A stretch of DNA of 64,000 bases from Nocardioides agariphilus (lineage in GTDB: Bacteria > Actinomycetota > Actinomycetes > Propionibacteriales > Nocardioidaceae), in assembly GCF_015352445.1 (NCBI RefSeq), contig NZ_JADKPO010000007.1, forward strand, positions 1-64,000, given 5' to 3'. Of the stretch, positions 16,733 through 25,237 are shown piece after piece (the stretch's first letter is position 1; the number at the start of each line of letters is the position of its first letter). Made by a program: the position numbers and the translations under genes. The notes below the pieces were generated by a model, which did not search any database, had not been told where the DNA came from, and saw nothing but the letters and a program-made list of their open reading frames with translations.

Positions 16733-17076
16733 GTCATCGCCCTTCCGCCGAGCAGGTGCAGGTGGGTGTGGAACACAGTCTGTCCGGCACCCGGCCCGGT
16801 GTTGAACACGAGGCGGTAGTCGTCCAGACCATCGCCCTGCGCGACGTCACGGGCCAGGCTCACCAGCACGGCGACGGTGCCGGGCTCTCCGTCGGCCAGT
16901 GCAGATGCGTCGGCGTAGTGCGATCGCGGGACGACGAGCACGTGCGTCGGCGCCTGCGGGTCGACGTCGCGAAACGCCACGGCGTCATCGTTCTGCGCCA
17001 CGACGTCGGCCGGGATGTCCCCGGCGACGATCTTGCAGAACAGGCAGCTGTCGGGAGTGGCCGCGCTCACTGACAC
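16717..17076 (-). CDS. HIT family protein
   Basis: This histidine-triad nucleotide hydrolase/transferase of about 119 residues has the catalytic triad VFHTHLHLLGG near the C-terminus and the N-terminal zinc-type segment CLFCKIVAGDIPA. HINT-type proteins hydrolyse purine nucleotide phosphoramidates. The GTG at 17076 has a GAGGA ribosome-binding site and gives a normal HINT length; the open frame extends far upstream only because it is antisense to the sigma factor gene. The 3' end overlaps the copper monooxygenase-like gene, so the two are translationally coupled, which is an unusual pairing. Confidence 0.92.
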   Translation of the reverse strand: MSVSAATPDSCLFCKIVAGDIPADVVAQNDDAVAFRDVDPQAPTHVLVVPRSHYADASALADGEPGTVAVLVSLARDVAQGDGLDDYRLVFNTGPGAGQTVFHTHLHLLGGRAMTWPPG

Positions 17077-17142
17077 ATCCTCACACGCCGATGTAAACCC
17101 CGGGCCGCGCCCGCGCGTGGGTCTAGCGTGACAGTCCATGCG

Positions 17143-17721
17143 ATGCGCAGGTCGGCGGTCAGGGCGAGCGCAGCCCTGATGAGCCCGTCTCCTGCCGCCT
17201 GGCACGACACGGACGCCGACGGCGCCGTCGAGCAGCTGTACGCCGCGCACTGGCGCGAGCTGGTCCGCCTCAGCGTGCTGCTGGTCCGCGACGTCGGCAC
17301 GGCCGAGGAGGTCGTGCAGGACGCCTTCGTCGCCATGCACCGCAAGTGGGGCACCTTGCGCGACCCCGAGCGTGCGCTGGGCTACCTGCGCCGCACCGTC
17401 GTCAACGGCTCCCGCTCGCGGCTGCGTCACCTCAAGGTCGTGCGGACCCACGCCGAGAGGCAGACCGCACCGGACGCCGTACGCGGTGCCGACGAGGCGC
17501 TGCTCCAGACCGAGCGTCGGGCAGCAGTGCTCGACGCACTCGAGGCGCTGCCCCGAAGGCAACGAGAGGTGATCGCCCTGCGCTACTACGTCGACCTGTC
17601 CGAGGCCGAGATCGCCGATGCCCTCGGCATCAGCCGCGGCGCCGTCAAGAGCCACGCCTCGCGGGGCTCGGCCACGTTGCGCGAGCTCCTCGCCAGCCAC
17701 CTGGAGGCTCCCCATGACTGA
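17143..17721 (+). CDS. ECF RNA polymerase sigma factor, SigE family
   Basis: The protein has a sigma-70 region 2 (YAAHWRELVRLSVLLVRD, then VVQDAFVAMHRKW) and a region 4 helix-turn-helix (LPRRQREVIALRYYVDLSE, then ISRGAVKSHASRG). Its length fits the short actinobacterial SigE-type ECF group. The best start is uncertain: ATG 17143 follows a TAGCGT box (17124-17129), and ATG 17179 is also possible. The stop overlaps the start of the downstream membrane-anchored GerMN protein by eight bases, which suggests that the partner controls the sigma factor. Divergent from the HIT gene. Confidence 0.85.
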   Translation: MRRSAVRASAALMSPSPAAWHDTDADGAVEQLYAAHWRELVRLSVLLVRDVGTAEEVVQDAFVAMHRKWGTLRDPERALGYLRRTVVNGSRSRLRHLKVVRTHAERQTAPDAVRGADEALLQTERRAAVLDALEALPRRQREVIALRYYVDLSEAEIADALGISRGAVKSHASRGSATLRELLASHLEAPHD

Positions 17722-18811
17722 TCCCCATCTGGACCCCCACCACGACGCGCGTCTCTCGGCACTGATCTCCGACGCCGTGTCGGGGATCGAGCCCTCCGAG
17801 GGGCTCTCCGCCATCAGTTCCCGCACCCGCAACCACCAGGAGACATCGATGAGCACCCAACGCAGCTGGCTGTACGCCGTAGCAGGAGCGGCCGCCGGAG
17901 TCGCCGCCGTCGCCGCCATGGTCGTCGTCGTCTCCCAGCTCAACGACGACTCCTCGACCCCCGTCGCCGGATCAGGCAGCAGCCAGACCTCCGACCCGAC
18001 CCAGGGCACCAGCAGCCCCACTGACGAGCCGACCGACAAGACGCCGTCGTCCGAGCCGACCGGGCAGCCCATCGAGTCCGCCGTACCCGTCTACTACGCG
18101 GGCGACGGCGGCAGTGGCACCGTGCTCTTCCGCGAGTTCCAGCCCGGCATCGGCGGCGACCCCGTCTCCCAGGCCGCCTACGCCGCGGTGGCCGGACCTG
18201 CCCACGACCCCGACTACCGCACCTTGTGGCCGGCCGGCACCGAGGCCACGGCGAGCTACGACGGCGACGTGATCACCGTCGACCTCACCGGCCCGGACGT
18301 ATCGGCCCTGCACGACCGGCCTGCGGGCATGACGAAGCAGGACGCCGGCCTGGCGATCCAGCAGGTCGTCTTCAGCGTGCAGGGCGCGGCCCAGAAGCGC
18401 GCCGGCGTGCAGTTCCTGCTCGACGGCCAGCGCACCGACCAGGTGCTCGGCGAGCCCGCCTCCGAGCCGCTCGCCAACGCCTCGATCTCGGCGACGTTGT
18501 CGCAGATGAACATCACCCAGCCAGAGGAGGGCATGACGGTCTCCGGCGGCACGCTCAAGGCAACGGGGGTGGCCAACACCTTCGAGGCGACCTTCCAGTG
18601 GGAGATCCGCCAGGGCGACCAGGTGGTGCTCAACGACTTCGGGATGGCGGATGGCTGCTGCGAGGTCGACAAGCTGTTCCCGTGGACGGTGAGCATCGAC
18701 GTGTCCAGCCTCGACCCGGGCACCTACACGTTCGTGGCCACCAACGACGACCCGTCCGGTGGGGAGGGCAACCCGCCCGCCAGCGACTCCAAGACGTTCG
18801 TCATCGAGTAG
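17714..18811 (+). CDS. Membrane-anchored GerMN/Gmad2 protein, probable anti-sigma partner
   Basis: This 365-residue protein has a cytoplasmic N-terminal segment of about 45 residues and one transmembrane helix (LYAVAGAAAGVAAVAAMVVV). A Ser/Thr/Pro/Asp-rich linker, a GerMN domain (about 130-255) and a C-terminal Gmad2 immunoglobulin-like domain (from about 265: MNITQPEEGMTVSGG) follow. GerMN and Gmad2 occur together in spore-germination and cell-envelope proteins. Overlap with the sigma gene and the short N-terminal tail suggest it senses the envelope and holds the ECF sigma factor. No zinc-finger anti-sigma motif is visible, so the inhibitory role is inference from topology and context. Confidence 0.75.
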   Translation: MTDPHLDPHHDARLSALISDAVSGIEPSEGLSAISSRTRNHQETSMSTQRSWLYAVAGAAAGVAAVAAMVVVVSQLNDDSSTPVAGSGSSQTSDPTQGTSSPTDEPTDKTPSSEPTGQPIESAVPVYYAGDGGSGTVLFREFQPGIGGDPVSQAAYAAVAGPAHDPDYRTLWPAGTEATASYDGDVITVDLTGPDVSALHDRPAGMTKQDAGLAIQQVVFSVQGAAQKRAGVQFLLDGQRTDQVLGEPASEPLANASISATLSQMNITQPEEGMTVSGGTLKATGVANTFEATFQWEIRQGDQVVLNDFGMADGCCEVDKLFPWTVSIDVSSLDPGTYTFVATNDDPSGGEGNPPASDSKTFVIE

Positions 18812-18843
18812 CAGCGTCCGACCCGGGAGCTAGGGTCCGGGGC

Positions 18844-19890
18844 GTGCAGCTCTCGGCCCAGGTGCTCAACCGCACCCTGCTCGACCGCCAACACCTCCTG
18901 GCCCGCACCGACTCCTCGGTGCGGGCCATGGTCGCGCACCTGGTCGGGCTACAGGCGCAGGACAACCAGCCGCCGTACTTCGGTCTGGCCGCGCGGCTGA
19001 GCGCCTTCGACCCCTACGACGTCACGCAGGGCCTCGAGGACCGCTCACTGGTGCGGTTGCTCTCGATGCGCAGCACCGTGCACCTGCTCGTAGACGACGA
19101 CGCGCTGACGCTGCGGCAGTTCACGACGCCGGTCCACGAGCGCGAGCGCAGGGTCAGCCAGAACATCACGCCGGCGCTCGGCGTCGACCTCGACGAGTTC
19201 GCCGTGGCGCTGCGGGCGGTGCTGGCGGCTGGCCCGGTGCCGGTGAAGAGGCTCGGTGAGGCACTCACCGCCTCCTTCCCCGGAGTCCCGGCCAACGCGC
19301 TGGCCCACCTCGCGCGCGTCGCGGCACCGATCGCCCAGCTGCCCCCGCGCGGTTGTTGGAAGCAGTCGGGCGGGGTCGTCTACCAGTTCGTCGACACCTG
19401 GCTCGACCGCCCCCTGGCCGAGCCGGACCCGACGACGATCGTGCGCCGCTACCTGGCGGCCTACGGTCCCGCCTCCGCCGCCGACATCACGGCGTGGTCG
19501 GGAGTGCCCGGCATCGCGGCCGTGCTCAAGACCATGGATGACCTGGTCCACCACACCGATGAGGCCGGCAGGAGGCTGGTGGACCTCGAGGACCACACGC
19601 TGACCGACCCCGAGACGCCCGCGCCGGTCCGGCTGCTGGGGCTCTACGACAACGTCTGGCTCTCCCACGCCGGTCGCGACCGCGTGACCGAACCCGCCAA
19701 GCGCAAGCGCTGGATGGGCGTCAACGGCGGCTTGTCCTGCACGATCTTCGTCGACGGCTGGCTCGAGGGTCTGTGGCGTGTGGAGGACGGTCGCCCGGTC
19801 GTCGTCGACCTGTTGCGACCCCTCACCAAGAGCGAGAGGACCGGTCTGGGCGACGAGCTCGACCGGGTGACCGAGCTGCTGGCGCGCTAA
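18844..19890 (+). CDS. Winged-helix DNA-binding protein, HTH_42/AlkZ-like (YcaQ family)
   Basis: The 348-residue protein belongs to the HTH_42 family, whose members AlkZ and YcaQ are DNA glycosylases acting on crosslinks or alkylated bases. Typical segments are AMVAHLVGLQAQDNQPPYFG near the N-terminus, LVRLLSMRSTVHLL, and RRYLAAYGPASAADITAWSG. A catalytic QxQ/QxD motif is characteristic of active AlkZ; here QAQD is visible in the N-terminal region, but whether it corresponds is unclear. The GTG is seven bases after TAGGGT (18831-18836), indicating a leaderless mRNA. Many actinobacterial members are annotated only as winged-helix proteins. Confidence 0.78.
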   Translation: MQLSAQVLNRTLLDRQHLLARTDSSVRAMVAHLVGLQAQDNQPPYFGLAARLSAFDPYDVTQGLEDRSLVRLLSMRSTVHLLVDDDALTLRQFTTPVHERERRVSQNITPALGVDLDEFAVALRAVLAAGPVPVKRLGEALTASFPGVPANALAHLARVAAPIAQLPPRGCWKQSGGVVYQFVDTWLDRPLAEPDPTTIVRRYLAAYGPASAADITAWSGVPGIAAVLKTMDDLVHHTDEAGRRLVDLEDHTLTDPETPAPVRLLGLYDNVWLSHAGRDRVTEPAKRKRWMGVNGGLSCTIFVDGWLEGLWRVEDGRPVVVDLLRPLTKSERTGLGDELDRVTELLAR

Positions 19891-19896
19891 GGGTCC

Positions 19897-20637
19897 CTAG
19901 CGCCAACGAGAGGTCCGCGACAGCAGGGCGGCGACTGCGGCGACGCCGGCCGTCGAGGTGCGCAGCACCTCGGGGCCGAGGCGTACGGCGTGGGCGCCGG
20001 CCTGCACGAAAGCCGTGACCTCGTCGTCGGTGAGGCCGCCCTCGGGACCGACGACGACCACGACCGAGCCCGCGGCGGGCACGTCGAGCATCGCCAGAGG
20101 AGTCGAGGCCTGCTCGTGCAGGACGACAGCGAGGTCGGCGGCCGCGACCAGCGCCTCGACCGCGGAGGTCGCGGCCAGGTCCTCGACACCCGCGAACCAC
20201 GGGCGCCGTGCCTGCTTGGACGCCTCGCGTGCGGTCGCCCGCCAGCGCTCGACCGACCGAGCCACGCGCTCGCCCTTCCAGACCGCGACCGACCGCGATG
20301 CCGCCCACGGCACGATGCGCGCGACGCCGATCTCGGTCAGCACCTCGACCGCGAGCTCGCCGCGGTCTCCCTTGGGGATCGCCTGCACGACGGTCACGAC
20401 CGGCTCGGGCAGGTCGGCCTCGTGGACCGACTCCAGCACCACCGACAGCTCGCGCTTGCCGGTGGCCGACACCGAGCCCACGGCGCTGCGGCCCAGACCG
20501 TCGGTGAGCATCAGGTGCTCGCCGGTTCGCAGTCGCCGCACGGCTACCGCGTGGTGCGCCTCGCTGCCGGTGACCTCGACGGTCGAGCCCACCCGCGCTC
20601 CGTCGAGCGACGGCACCCAGTGGACCGGCAGGCTCAT
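19897..20637 (-). CDS. rsmE: 16S rRNA (uracil(1498)-N3)-methyltransferase
   Basis: RsmE methylates N3 of U1498 in 16S rRNA. The 246-residue protein has the N-terminal PUA-like domain (GSEAHHAVAVRRLRTGE) and a C-terminal SPOUT knot with GPEGGLTDDEV and RLGPEVLRTSTAG, the SAM-binding signatures. The start ATG overlaps the dnaJ stop by one base, the common actinobacterial hrcA-dnaJ-rsmE order. It is convergent with the winged-helix gene, with only six bases between the stop codons. Confidence 0.95.
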   Translation of the reverse strand: MSLPVHWVPSLDGARVGSTVEVTGSEAHHAVAVRRLRTGEHLMLTDGLGRSAVGSVSATGKRELSVVLESVHEADLPEPVVTVVQAIPKGDRGELAVEVLTEIGVARIVPWAASRSVAVWKGERVARSVERWRATAREASKQARRPWFAGVEDLAATSAVEALVAAADLAVVLHEQASTPLAMLDVPAAGSVVVVVGPEGGLTDDEVTAFVQAGAHAVRLGPEVLRTSTAGVAAVAALLSRTSRWR

Positions 20638-21827
20638 CAGAACTGGTTGAAGGCGTCGCGCAGCCGGCCGAACATCCCCTTGGACTCCTCGCGCACCTGC
20701 CCGGTCGGCTTCTCCTCGTCGCGGATGGCGGCCAACTCGCGCAGCAGCTCCTCCTGTCGGGCATCGAGCTTGGTCGGCGTCTCCACCAGAACGGTGATGA
20801 TGAGATCGCCGCGCCCCGACCGGAGGCCGGGCACGCCACGCCCGCGCAGCACCTGCGCCGACCCCGACTGCGTGCCGGGCTTGATCTCGATCTCGAACGA
20901 TGTCTCGACACCGGACTCGGGCACGCCGTTGACGGCACCGTCGCGGTCGACGAGGTCCGCCTCGAGCGTCGGGAGCGTGAGGGTGGTGCCCAGGGCAGCA
21001 GCGGTCATGGGCAGGCCGACCGTGGTGTGGAGATCGTTGCCCTGGCGGGAGAACACCGGGTGCGGCGAGACGTGGATCTCGACGTAGAGGTCACCTGCGG
21101 GACCTCCGCCCGGACCGACCTCGCCCTGCTCGGCGAGCTGCACCCGGGTGCCGGTGTCGACGCCCGCCGGGATCTTCACGGTCAAGGTACGGCGCGAGCG
21201 GACGCGGCCGTCGCCGGAGCACTCGCGGCAGGGGTCGGGGATGATCGAGCCGTAGCCCCGGCAGGCCGCGCAGGGTCGCAGCGTGCGGATCTCGCCGAGG
21301 AAGGACCGCTGCACGTGGGCCACCTCCCCCGCACCGTGGCAGGTCTCGCACGGCACCGGTTGCGACCCCGCCGCCGTACCTTCGCCGTGGCAGGTCGTGC
21401 AGACGACCGCCGTGTCGACCTTCAGCTCGCGGGCCACCCCGAAGGCAGCCTCGGCCAGGTCGATCTCCAACCGGATCAGCGCGTCCTGGCCGCGCCGCTG
21501 GCGCGGGCGCGGTCCGCGCGTCGCGCCCCCCGGTCCCCCAGCGGTGCCGCCGAAGAACGCGTCCATGATGTCGGTGAACGAGAAGCCGGCGCCCTGACCG
21601 AAGCCCATGCCTGCGAACACGTCGCCGCCGCGGTCGTAGGACGCACGCTTCTGCGGATCGCTGAGGATCTCGTAGGCCCGGCTGATCTCCTTGAACCGCT
21701 CCTGCGTCTCCGGGTCTGGGTTGACGTCGGGGTGCAGCTGACGGGCCAGGCGCCGGTAGGCCTTCTTGATCGTGTCGGGGTCCGCGTCGCGCGGCACTCC
21801 CAGCAGCTCGTAGGGGTCTTGACTCAC
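20637..21827 (-). CDS. dnaJ: Molecular chaperone DnaJ (DnaJ2 type)
   Basis: This Hsp40 co-chaperone stimulates DnaK. The J domain with HPD ([10 protein letters not shown]) starts at the N-terminus and is followed by a Gly/Phe-rich region ([18 protein letters not shown]). Four zinc-finger repeats follow ([32 protein letters not shown]), then the client-binding domain. The GTG at 21827 (reading [11 protein letters not shown]) has an AAAGGA ribosome-binding site, so the longer open frame upstream is not used. Lying next to hrcA without grpE marks it as the second, HrcA-linked dnaJ of actinobacteria. Confidence 0.95.
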   Translation of the reverse strand: MSQDPYELLGVPRDADPDTIKKAYRRLARQLHPDVNPDPETQERFKEISRAYEILSDPQKRASYDRGGDVFAGMGFGQGAGFSFTDIMDAFFGGTAGGPGGATRGPRPRQRRGQDALIRLEIDLAEAAFGVARELKVDTAVVCTTCHGEGTAAGSQPVPCETCHGAGEVAHVQRSFLGEIRTLRPCAACRGYGSIIPDPCRECSGDGRVRSRRTLTVKIPAGVDTGTRVQLAEQGEVGPGGGPAGDLYVEIHVSPHPVFSRQGNDLHTTVGLPMTAAALGTTLTLPTLEADLVDRDGAVNGVPESGVETSFEIEIKPGTQSGSAQVLRGRGVPGLRSGRGDLIITVLVETPTKLDARQEELLRELAAIRDEEKPTGQVREESKGMFGRLRDAFNQF

Positions 21828-21873
21828 CAACAGTCCTTTGGTCTTCAGTGGTTGAGGCGCGAGCTCGTGAGCC

Positions 21874-22875
21874 CTACGCCTCGTCGAGGATGCGCGAGAC
21901 GTAGCGGGCGACGGCGCGCACGGCAACCATCGTGCCGGGGTAGTCCATGCGGGTGGGGCCCACGATGCCGAGGCTGGCCATGGCCTCGTCGCCGGGGCCG
22001 TAGCCCGTCGAGACGACGCTGGTGGAGGCCAGCTCCTCGTAGGGGCCTTCGTGGCCGATCCGCACCAGGACCCCGCCCGACTGGGCCTCGCCGAGGAGCT
22101 TGAGCAGCACGACGTGCTCCTCGAGGGCCTCGAGGAGGGGGCGTACGTCGACGTCGAACGAGTCGCCGTACCTCGCCAGGTTGGCGGCCCCCCCGACCAC
22201 GACCCGCTCGTCGGAGCGGTGGTCGGACATGGCCTCGACGAGGGTCGCGACGACGGACGAAGTAGCGCCGGTGGCCTCTAGGGCTCGCAGGGCGCTGACG
22301 GCGTTGGCGATGGTCTCGCCGATGGCCGCCCGGTGGATCGAGGAGCGGATGTCGGCGACGCTGTCGTCACCGACGGGCTGGTCGAGCTCCACGAGCCGCT
22401 GCTCCACGCGACCGGTCGAGAGGATCAGGACGACCAGCAGCCGGTTGGGTGCCAGGGCGACCAGCTCGACGTGACGCACCGTCGACCGCGACAACGTGGG
22501 GTACTGCACCACGGCCACCTGGTGGGTCAGCTGCGAGAGCAGCCGGACGGATCGGTGCACGACGTCGTCGAGATCGACCGCGCCGTCGAGGAAGGTTGCG
22601 ATGGCACGCTTCTCGGCGGTGCTCATCGGCTTGAGCGTGGTCAGCCTGTCGACGAAGAGCCGGTAGCCCTTGTCGGTCGGGATGCGCCCGGCGCTGGTGT
22701 GGGGCTGGGTGATGAACCCCTCCTCCTCGAGCGCCGCCATGTCGTTGCGCACGGTCGCGGGCGAGACGCCCAGCGAGTGGCGCTCGACGAGAGCCTTGGA
22801 GCCCACGGGCTCCTGGGTGGAGACGTAGTCCTCGACGATCGCCCGGAGCACGGCGAGCTTGCGGTCGTCCTGCAC
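21874..22875 (-). CDS. hrcA: Heat-inducible transcription repressor HrcA
   Basis: HrcA represses heat-shock genes by binding CIRCE and needs GroEL for activity. The 333-residue product has the winged helix ([20 protein letters not shown], then [18 protein letters not shown]), the segment [15 protein letters not shown], and a GAF-like C-terminal domain. The GTG at 22875 has a strong ribosome-binding site (GAGAGGAG). A longer start at 22923 would lie inside the CIRCE operator and is rejected. A perfect CIRCE lies about 40 bases upstream, so the gene is autoregulated together with dnaJ and rsmE. Confidence 0.95.
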   Translation of the reverse strand: MQDDRKLAVLRAIVEDYVSTQEPVGSKALVERHSLGVSPATVRNDMAALEEEGFITQPHTSAGRIPTDKGYRLFVDRLTTLKPMSTAEKRAIATFLDGAVDLDDVVHRSVRLLSQLTHQVAVVQYPTLSRSTVRHVELVALAPNRLLVVLILSTGRVEQRLVELDQPVGDDSVADIRSSIHRAAIGETIANAVSALRALEATGATSSVVATLVEAMSDHRSDERVVVGGAANLARYGDSFDVDVRPLLEALEEHVVLLKLLGEAQSGGVLVRIGHEGPYEELASTSVVSTGYGPGDEAMASLGIVGPTRMDYPGTMVAVRAVARYVSRILDEA

Positions 22876-22913
22876 GGCTCGCTCCTCTCTTGGCCCTCGA
22901 CACTGGTCATGAC

Positions 22914-22938
22914 TGGCACTCATCGCCGTTGAGTGCCA
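22914..22938. promoter_or_regulatory. CIRCE operator (HrcA binding site)
   Basis: TGGCACTC, nine spacer bases and GAGTGCCA form the classical CIRCE inverted repeat (consensus TTAGCACTC-N9-GAGTGCTAA). It lies between hrcA (-) and the metallo-hydrolase gene (+). It directly follows the minus-strand -10 box, so the predicted hrcA transcription start falls within it. This is the expected position for autorepression. Confidence 0.92.
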
Positions 22939-22951
22939 AGCCTACTAGGCT
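22939..22951. promoter_or_regulatory. Back-to-back -10 elements of a bidirectional promoter
   Basis: AGCCTACTAGGCT contains TAGGCT on both strands: complement of 22939-22944 toward hrcA, and 22946-22951 toward the metallo-hydrolase gene, separated by a single base. The plus-strand box is eight bases before the GTG at 22960, which fits a leaderless start. The adjoining CIRCE would overlap the -35 region of the plus-strand promoter, so HrcA may control both genes. Confidence 0.6.
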
Positions 22952-22959
22952 CGTCGATC

Positions 22960-23802
22960 GTGGCAGGTTTCATCGAGGTGGCCGACCGGGTGTGGGTCGC
23001 GCGCTACCCGTGGCTCGACGTCAACGTCACGGCAGTCGCCGGGGACGCCGGACTGCTCGTCCTCGACACCCAGGCATCGGCGGCGCTGGCCCGCGAGATG
23101 CTCGTCGACCTGCGCCACGTGACCGCTCTCCCGATCATGTGGGCGGTCGACAGCCACGAGCACTGGGACCACACCTTCGGCAACGGCGTGCTCCGGTCCG
23201 AGGGGGCCGAGCTGATCTGCCACGAGAACGCCGCCGAGTCCCTGCCCGCGCACGCAGCGGAGGTGCGGGCCAACGCTGTCCAGGAGACCGAGCCGCAGTG
23301 GGCAGACGTTGCCGCGACCGAGGTCGTCGTGCCCGAGCGCACGTTCTCCTCCGCGATCGCCCTCGACCTCGGCAACCGCCAGGTCGAGCTCGTCCACCCC
23401 GGCCGCGGTCATACCGGCGGCGACCTGGTCGTGCGCGTGCCCGACGCCGACGTGCTGCTGGCTGGGGACCTCGTCGAGGACGGCAACCCACCGGCGTACG
23501 GATCCGACTCCTACCCGATGGACTGGCCGCTGACCCTCGATGTGGTGCTGGGGCTCACCACGACCGCGTCGGTCGTGGTGCCCGGGCACGGCGCCGTCGT
23601 CGACCGCGAGTTCGTCGAGGTGCAGCGCAACGAGATCGGCATCGTCGCCGAGACGATCCGGGACCTGGCCACGCGCGGCGTGGCCATCGACGATGCGCTG
23701 GCCGCCGCCGAGTGGCCCTACCCCGAGCGTGCCCTGGTCCACGCCGTCCGCAGGGGCTACGAGCACCTGCCCCGCAGCCAGAAGCGCCTGCCCCTCGTGT
23801 GA
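22960..23802 (+). CDS. MBL-fold metallo-hydrolase
   Basis: This metallo-beta-lactamase-fold hydrolase of about 280 residues has the metal-binding motif DSHEHWDHTFG (HxHxDH), a later His in HPGRGHTGGDLVV, an Asp in LLAGDLVEDG and a final His in VPGHGAVVDRE. This is the full set of ligands for a dinuclear site. The general type resembles glyoxalase II or B1/B2-like hydrolases; the substrate is unknown. No signal peptide. The GTG start is eight bases after a TAGGCT box and the promoter is shared with hrcA through the CIRCE region, raising the possibility of heat-shock control. Confidence 0.85.
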   Translation: MAGFIEVADRVWVARYPWLDVNVTAVAGDAGLLVLDTQASAALAREMLVDLRHVTALPIMWAVDSHEHWDHTFGNGVLRSEGAELICHENAAESLPAHAAEVRANAVQETEPQWADVAATEVVVPERTFSSAIALDLGNRQVELVHPGRGHTGGDLVVRVPDADVLLAGDLVEDGNPPAYGSDSYPMDWPLTLDVVLGLTTTASVVVPGHGAVVDREFVEVQRNEIGIVAETIRDLATRGVAIDDALAAAEWPYPERALVHAVRRGYEHLPRSQKRLPLV

Positions 23803-23852
23803 GCACCCGTCGGGGTGTGGCTGTTGCTCGACCACGGCGCTAGACCAAGGGG

Positions 23853-24179
23853 ATGAGCGAGCAGCAGCCCGAGAGCGACTACGCCACCGTCACCGTCACC
23901 GACGAGGACCTGCCCGAGGACCTGCAGCCTGGCGACGACAACCCGCTGGCCGAACCCCTTGACGACGAGGCGGAACGTCAGGATCTCGGTGACCCCGAGA
24001 CACCGGTCCTCGAGCGTGACTCCGAGGAGGGCTTGCAGCTGGCCGACGAGGCGCACGACACCGGGCACGACACCGGGCACGACACCGGGCACGACACCGG
24101 GCACGACACCGGGCACGACACCGGGCACGACACCGGGCACGACACCGGGCACGACACCGGGCACGACACCGGGGACTGA
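23853..24179 (+). CDS. Acidic protein with tenfold HDTG tandem repeat
   Basis: I do not recognise this 108-residue protein. The first 67 residues are acidic and low-complexity ([16 protein letters not shown], then [14 protein letters not shown]) and likely disordered. Residues 68-107 are ten exact copies of His-Asp-Thr-Gly, ending in Asp. There is no signal peptide or membrane segment. Ten His and ten Asp in register suggest possible metal binding, but this is speculative. The ATG follows AAGGGG directly, and 50 bases separate it from the metallo-hydrolase gene, with which it may be cotranscribed. Confidence 0.6.
   Translation: MSEQQPESDYATVTVTDEDLPEDLQPGDDNPLAEPLDDEAERQDLGDPETPVLERDSEEGLQLADEAHDTGHDTGHDTGHDTGHDTGHDTGHDTGHDTGHDTGHDTGD
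24054..24173 (+). repeat. 12-bp tandem repeat (VNTR), 10 identical units
   Basis: The unit CACGACACCGGG is repeated ten times with no base differences and encodes HDTG each time. Perfect identity at synonymous sites points to recent expansion by slippage or recombination, so copy number probably differs between strains. Confidence 0.9.
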
Positions 24180-24230
24180 GCCCGGCGCGCCTCAACGGGC
24201 CCGCAGTCTCGGCTACCTAGCGTGGAGCGG

Positions 24231-25103
24231 GTGCCCCCCCTAGATCGAATGGCAGATCGCATGGGCCGCTACGGCTCCGATGTCCTCGCCACCGACTGGC
24301 GTGCCCCGAAGAACGGTCGCGCCACCCCGGCTGCCGCCGAGCTCGGCGCCGTCGTCGAGGAGGTGATGACCGACTTCGTCGGCGAGATCGTCGCGGTCGA
24401 CCGCGACCTGGACACGTTGACGCTGGAGGACCGCCGCGGGAAGCGACGTACCTTCCCGCTCGGCCCAGGGTTCCTGCTGGAGGGTCGGCCGGTGATCCTG
24501 TCCGCGCCCGTGCGCACGGGGCCGGCCAAGCCGACTCGTACGGCGTCCGGGTCGGTGGCCGTGCACGGGACGCGGGCACGTGTCGCGAGGGCGAGCCGCA
24601 TCTTCGTCGAGGGCCGCCACGACGCCGAGCTGGTCGAGAAGGTCTGGGGTGACGACCTGCGCATCGAAGGCGTCGTCGTCGAGTACCTCGCTGGCGTCGA
24701 CGATCTCGCCGCACACCTGCGCGACTTCGCACCCGGTCCCCAGCGGCGGGTCGGCGTGCTGGTCGACCACCTCGTCGTCGGCTCGAAGGAGAGCCGGATC
24801 GCCGACGAGGTCCGTCGCTCATCTGTCGGCCAGCACGTGCTGGTCGTCGGGCACCCGTTCGTCGACATCTGGGCCGCCGTCAAGCCCGACCGCCTGGGCC
24901 TGGAGCGCTGGCCCGACATCCCCCGGTCGGAGGAGTGGAAGAAGGGTGTCTGCAAGCGGCTCGGCTGGCCGCATGCCACCCAGGAGGACACCGCCCGGGC
25001 CTGGAAGCACATCCTGGGCAGGGTGTCCTCCTTCGCCGATCTGGAGCCGGCGTTGCTCGGACGGGTCGAGGAGCTCATCGACTTCGTCAGTTCCGTGGGT
25101 TGA
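24231..25103 (+). CDS. DUF3097 family protein
   Basis: This conserved actinobacterial protein of about 290 residues has no assigned function. Recognisable family segments include [18 protein letters not shown] near the N-terminus, [18 protein letters not shown] near residue 120 and [18 protein letters not shown] near 180, so the C-terminal half may be a nucleotide-type alpha/beta fold. Start choice: GTG 24231 is seven bases after TAGCGT (24218-24223), which suits leaderless translation; GTG 24222 and ATG 24249 are alternatives. The stop codon falls inside a palindromic repeat (25098-25132). In actinobacteria it often lies between hrcA/dnaJ and hemW, as here. Confidence 0.85.
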   Translation: MPPLDRMADRMGRYGSDVLATDWRAPKNGRATPAAAELGAVVEEVMTDFVGEIVAVDRDLDTLTLEDRRGKRRTFPLGPGFLLEGRPVILSAPVRTGPAKPTRTASGSVAVHGTRARVARASRIFVEGRHDAELVEKVWGDDLRIEGVVVEYLAGVDDLAAHLRDFAPGPQRRVGVLVDHLVVGSKESRIADEVRRSSVGQHVLVVGHPFVDIWAAVKPDRLGLERWPDIPRSEEWKKGVCKRLGWPHATQEDTARAWKHILGRVSSFADLEPALLGRVEELIDFVSSVG

Positions 25104-25132
25104 GGAGGTTGCGCAGCAACCGTCTCGAAACC
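25098..25132. repeat. Palindromic (REP-like) repeat overlapping the DUF3097 stop
   Basis: GGTTGAGGAGGTTGCGC on the left pairs with GTCTCGAAACC on the right around a GCGCAGC centre. This is the same family as at 2818-3047, 31404-31799 and 57865-57901. The TGA of the DUF3097 gene is the TGA of the left arm. Confidence 0.75.
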
Positions 25133-25237
25133 TCCCTGACCGGCACCTCAGGGCACGGTCAGGGCGCTCACGGATCCCGGCTGGGCGCGATCGCGTCTAA
25201 CGTCGTGGGTACACCACCGACGACAGGAAGAACCGCC

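Noticed and set aside
16717-18072. A 451-codon minus-strand frame that includes the HIT protein
   Set aside because: The N-terminal 330 codons are antisense to the sigma factor and GerMN genes and show no domain. The HIT protein alone has a normal length and its own ribosome-binding site at 17076.
24054-24173. CRISPR or direct-repeat origin (iteron) array
   Set aside because: Units are contiguous with no spacers and are in-frame with a coding sequence; no replication gene is nearby.
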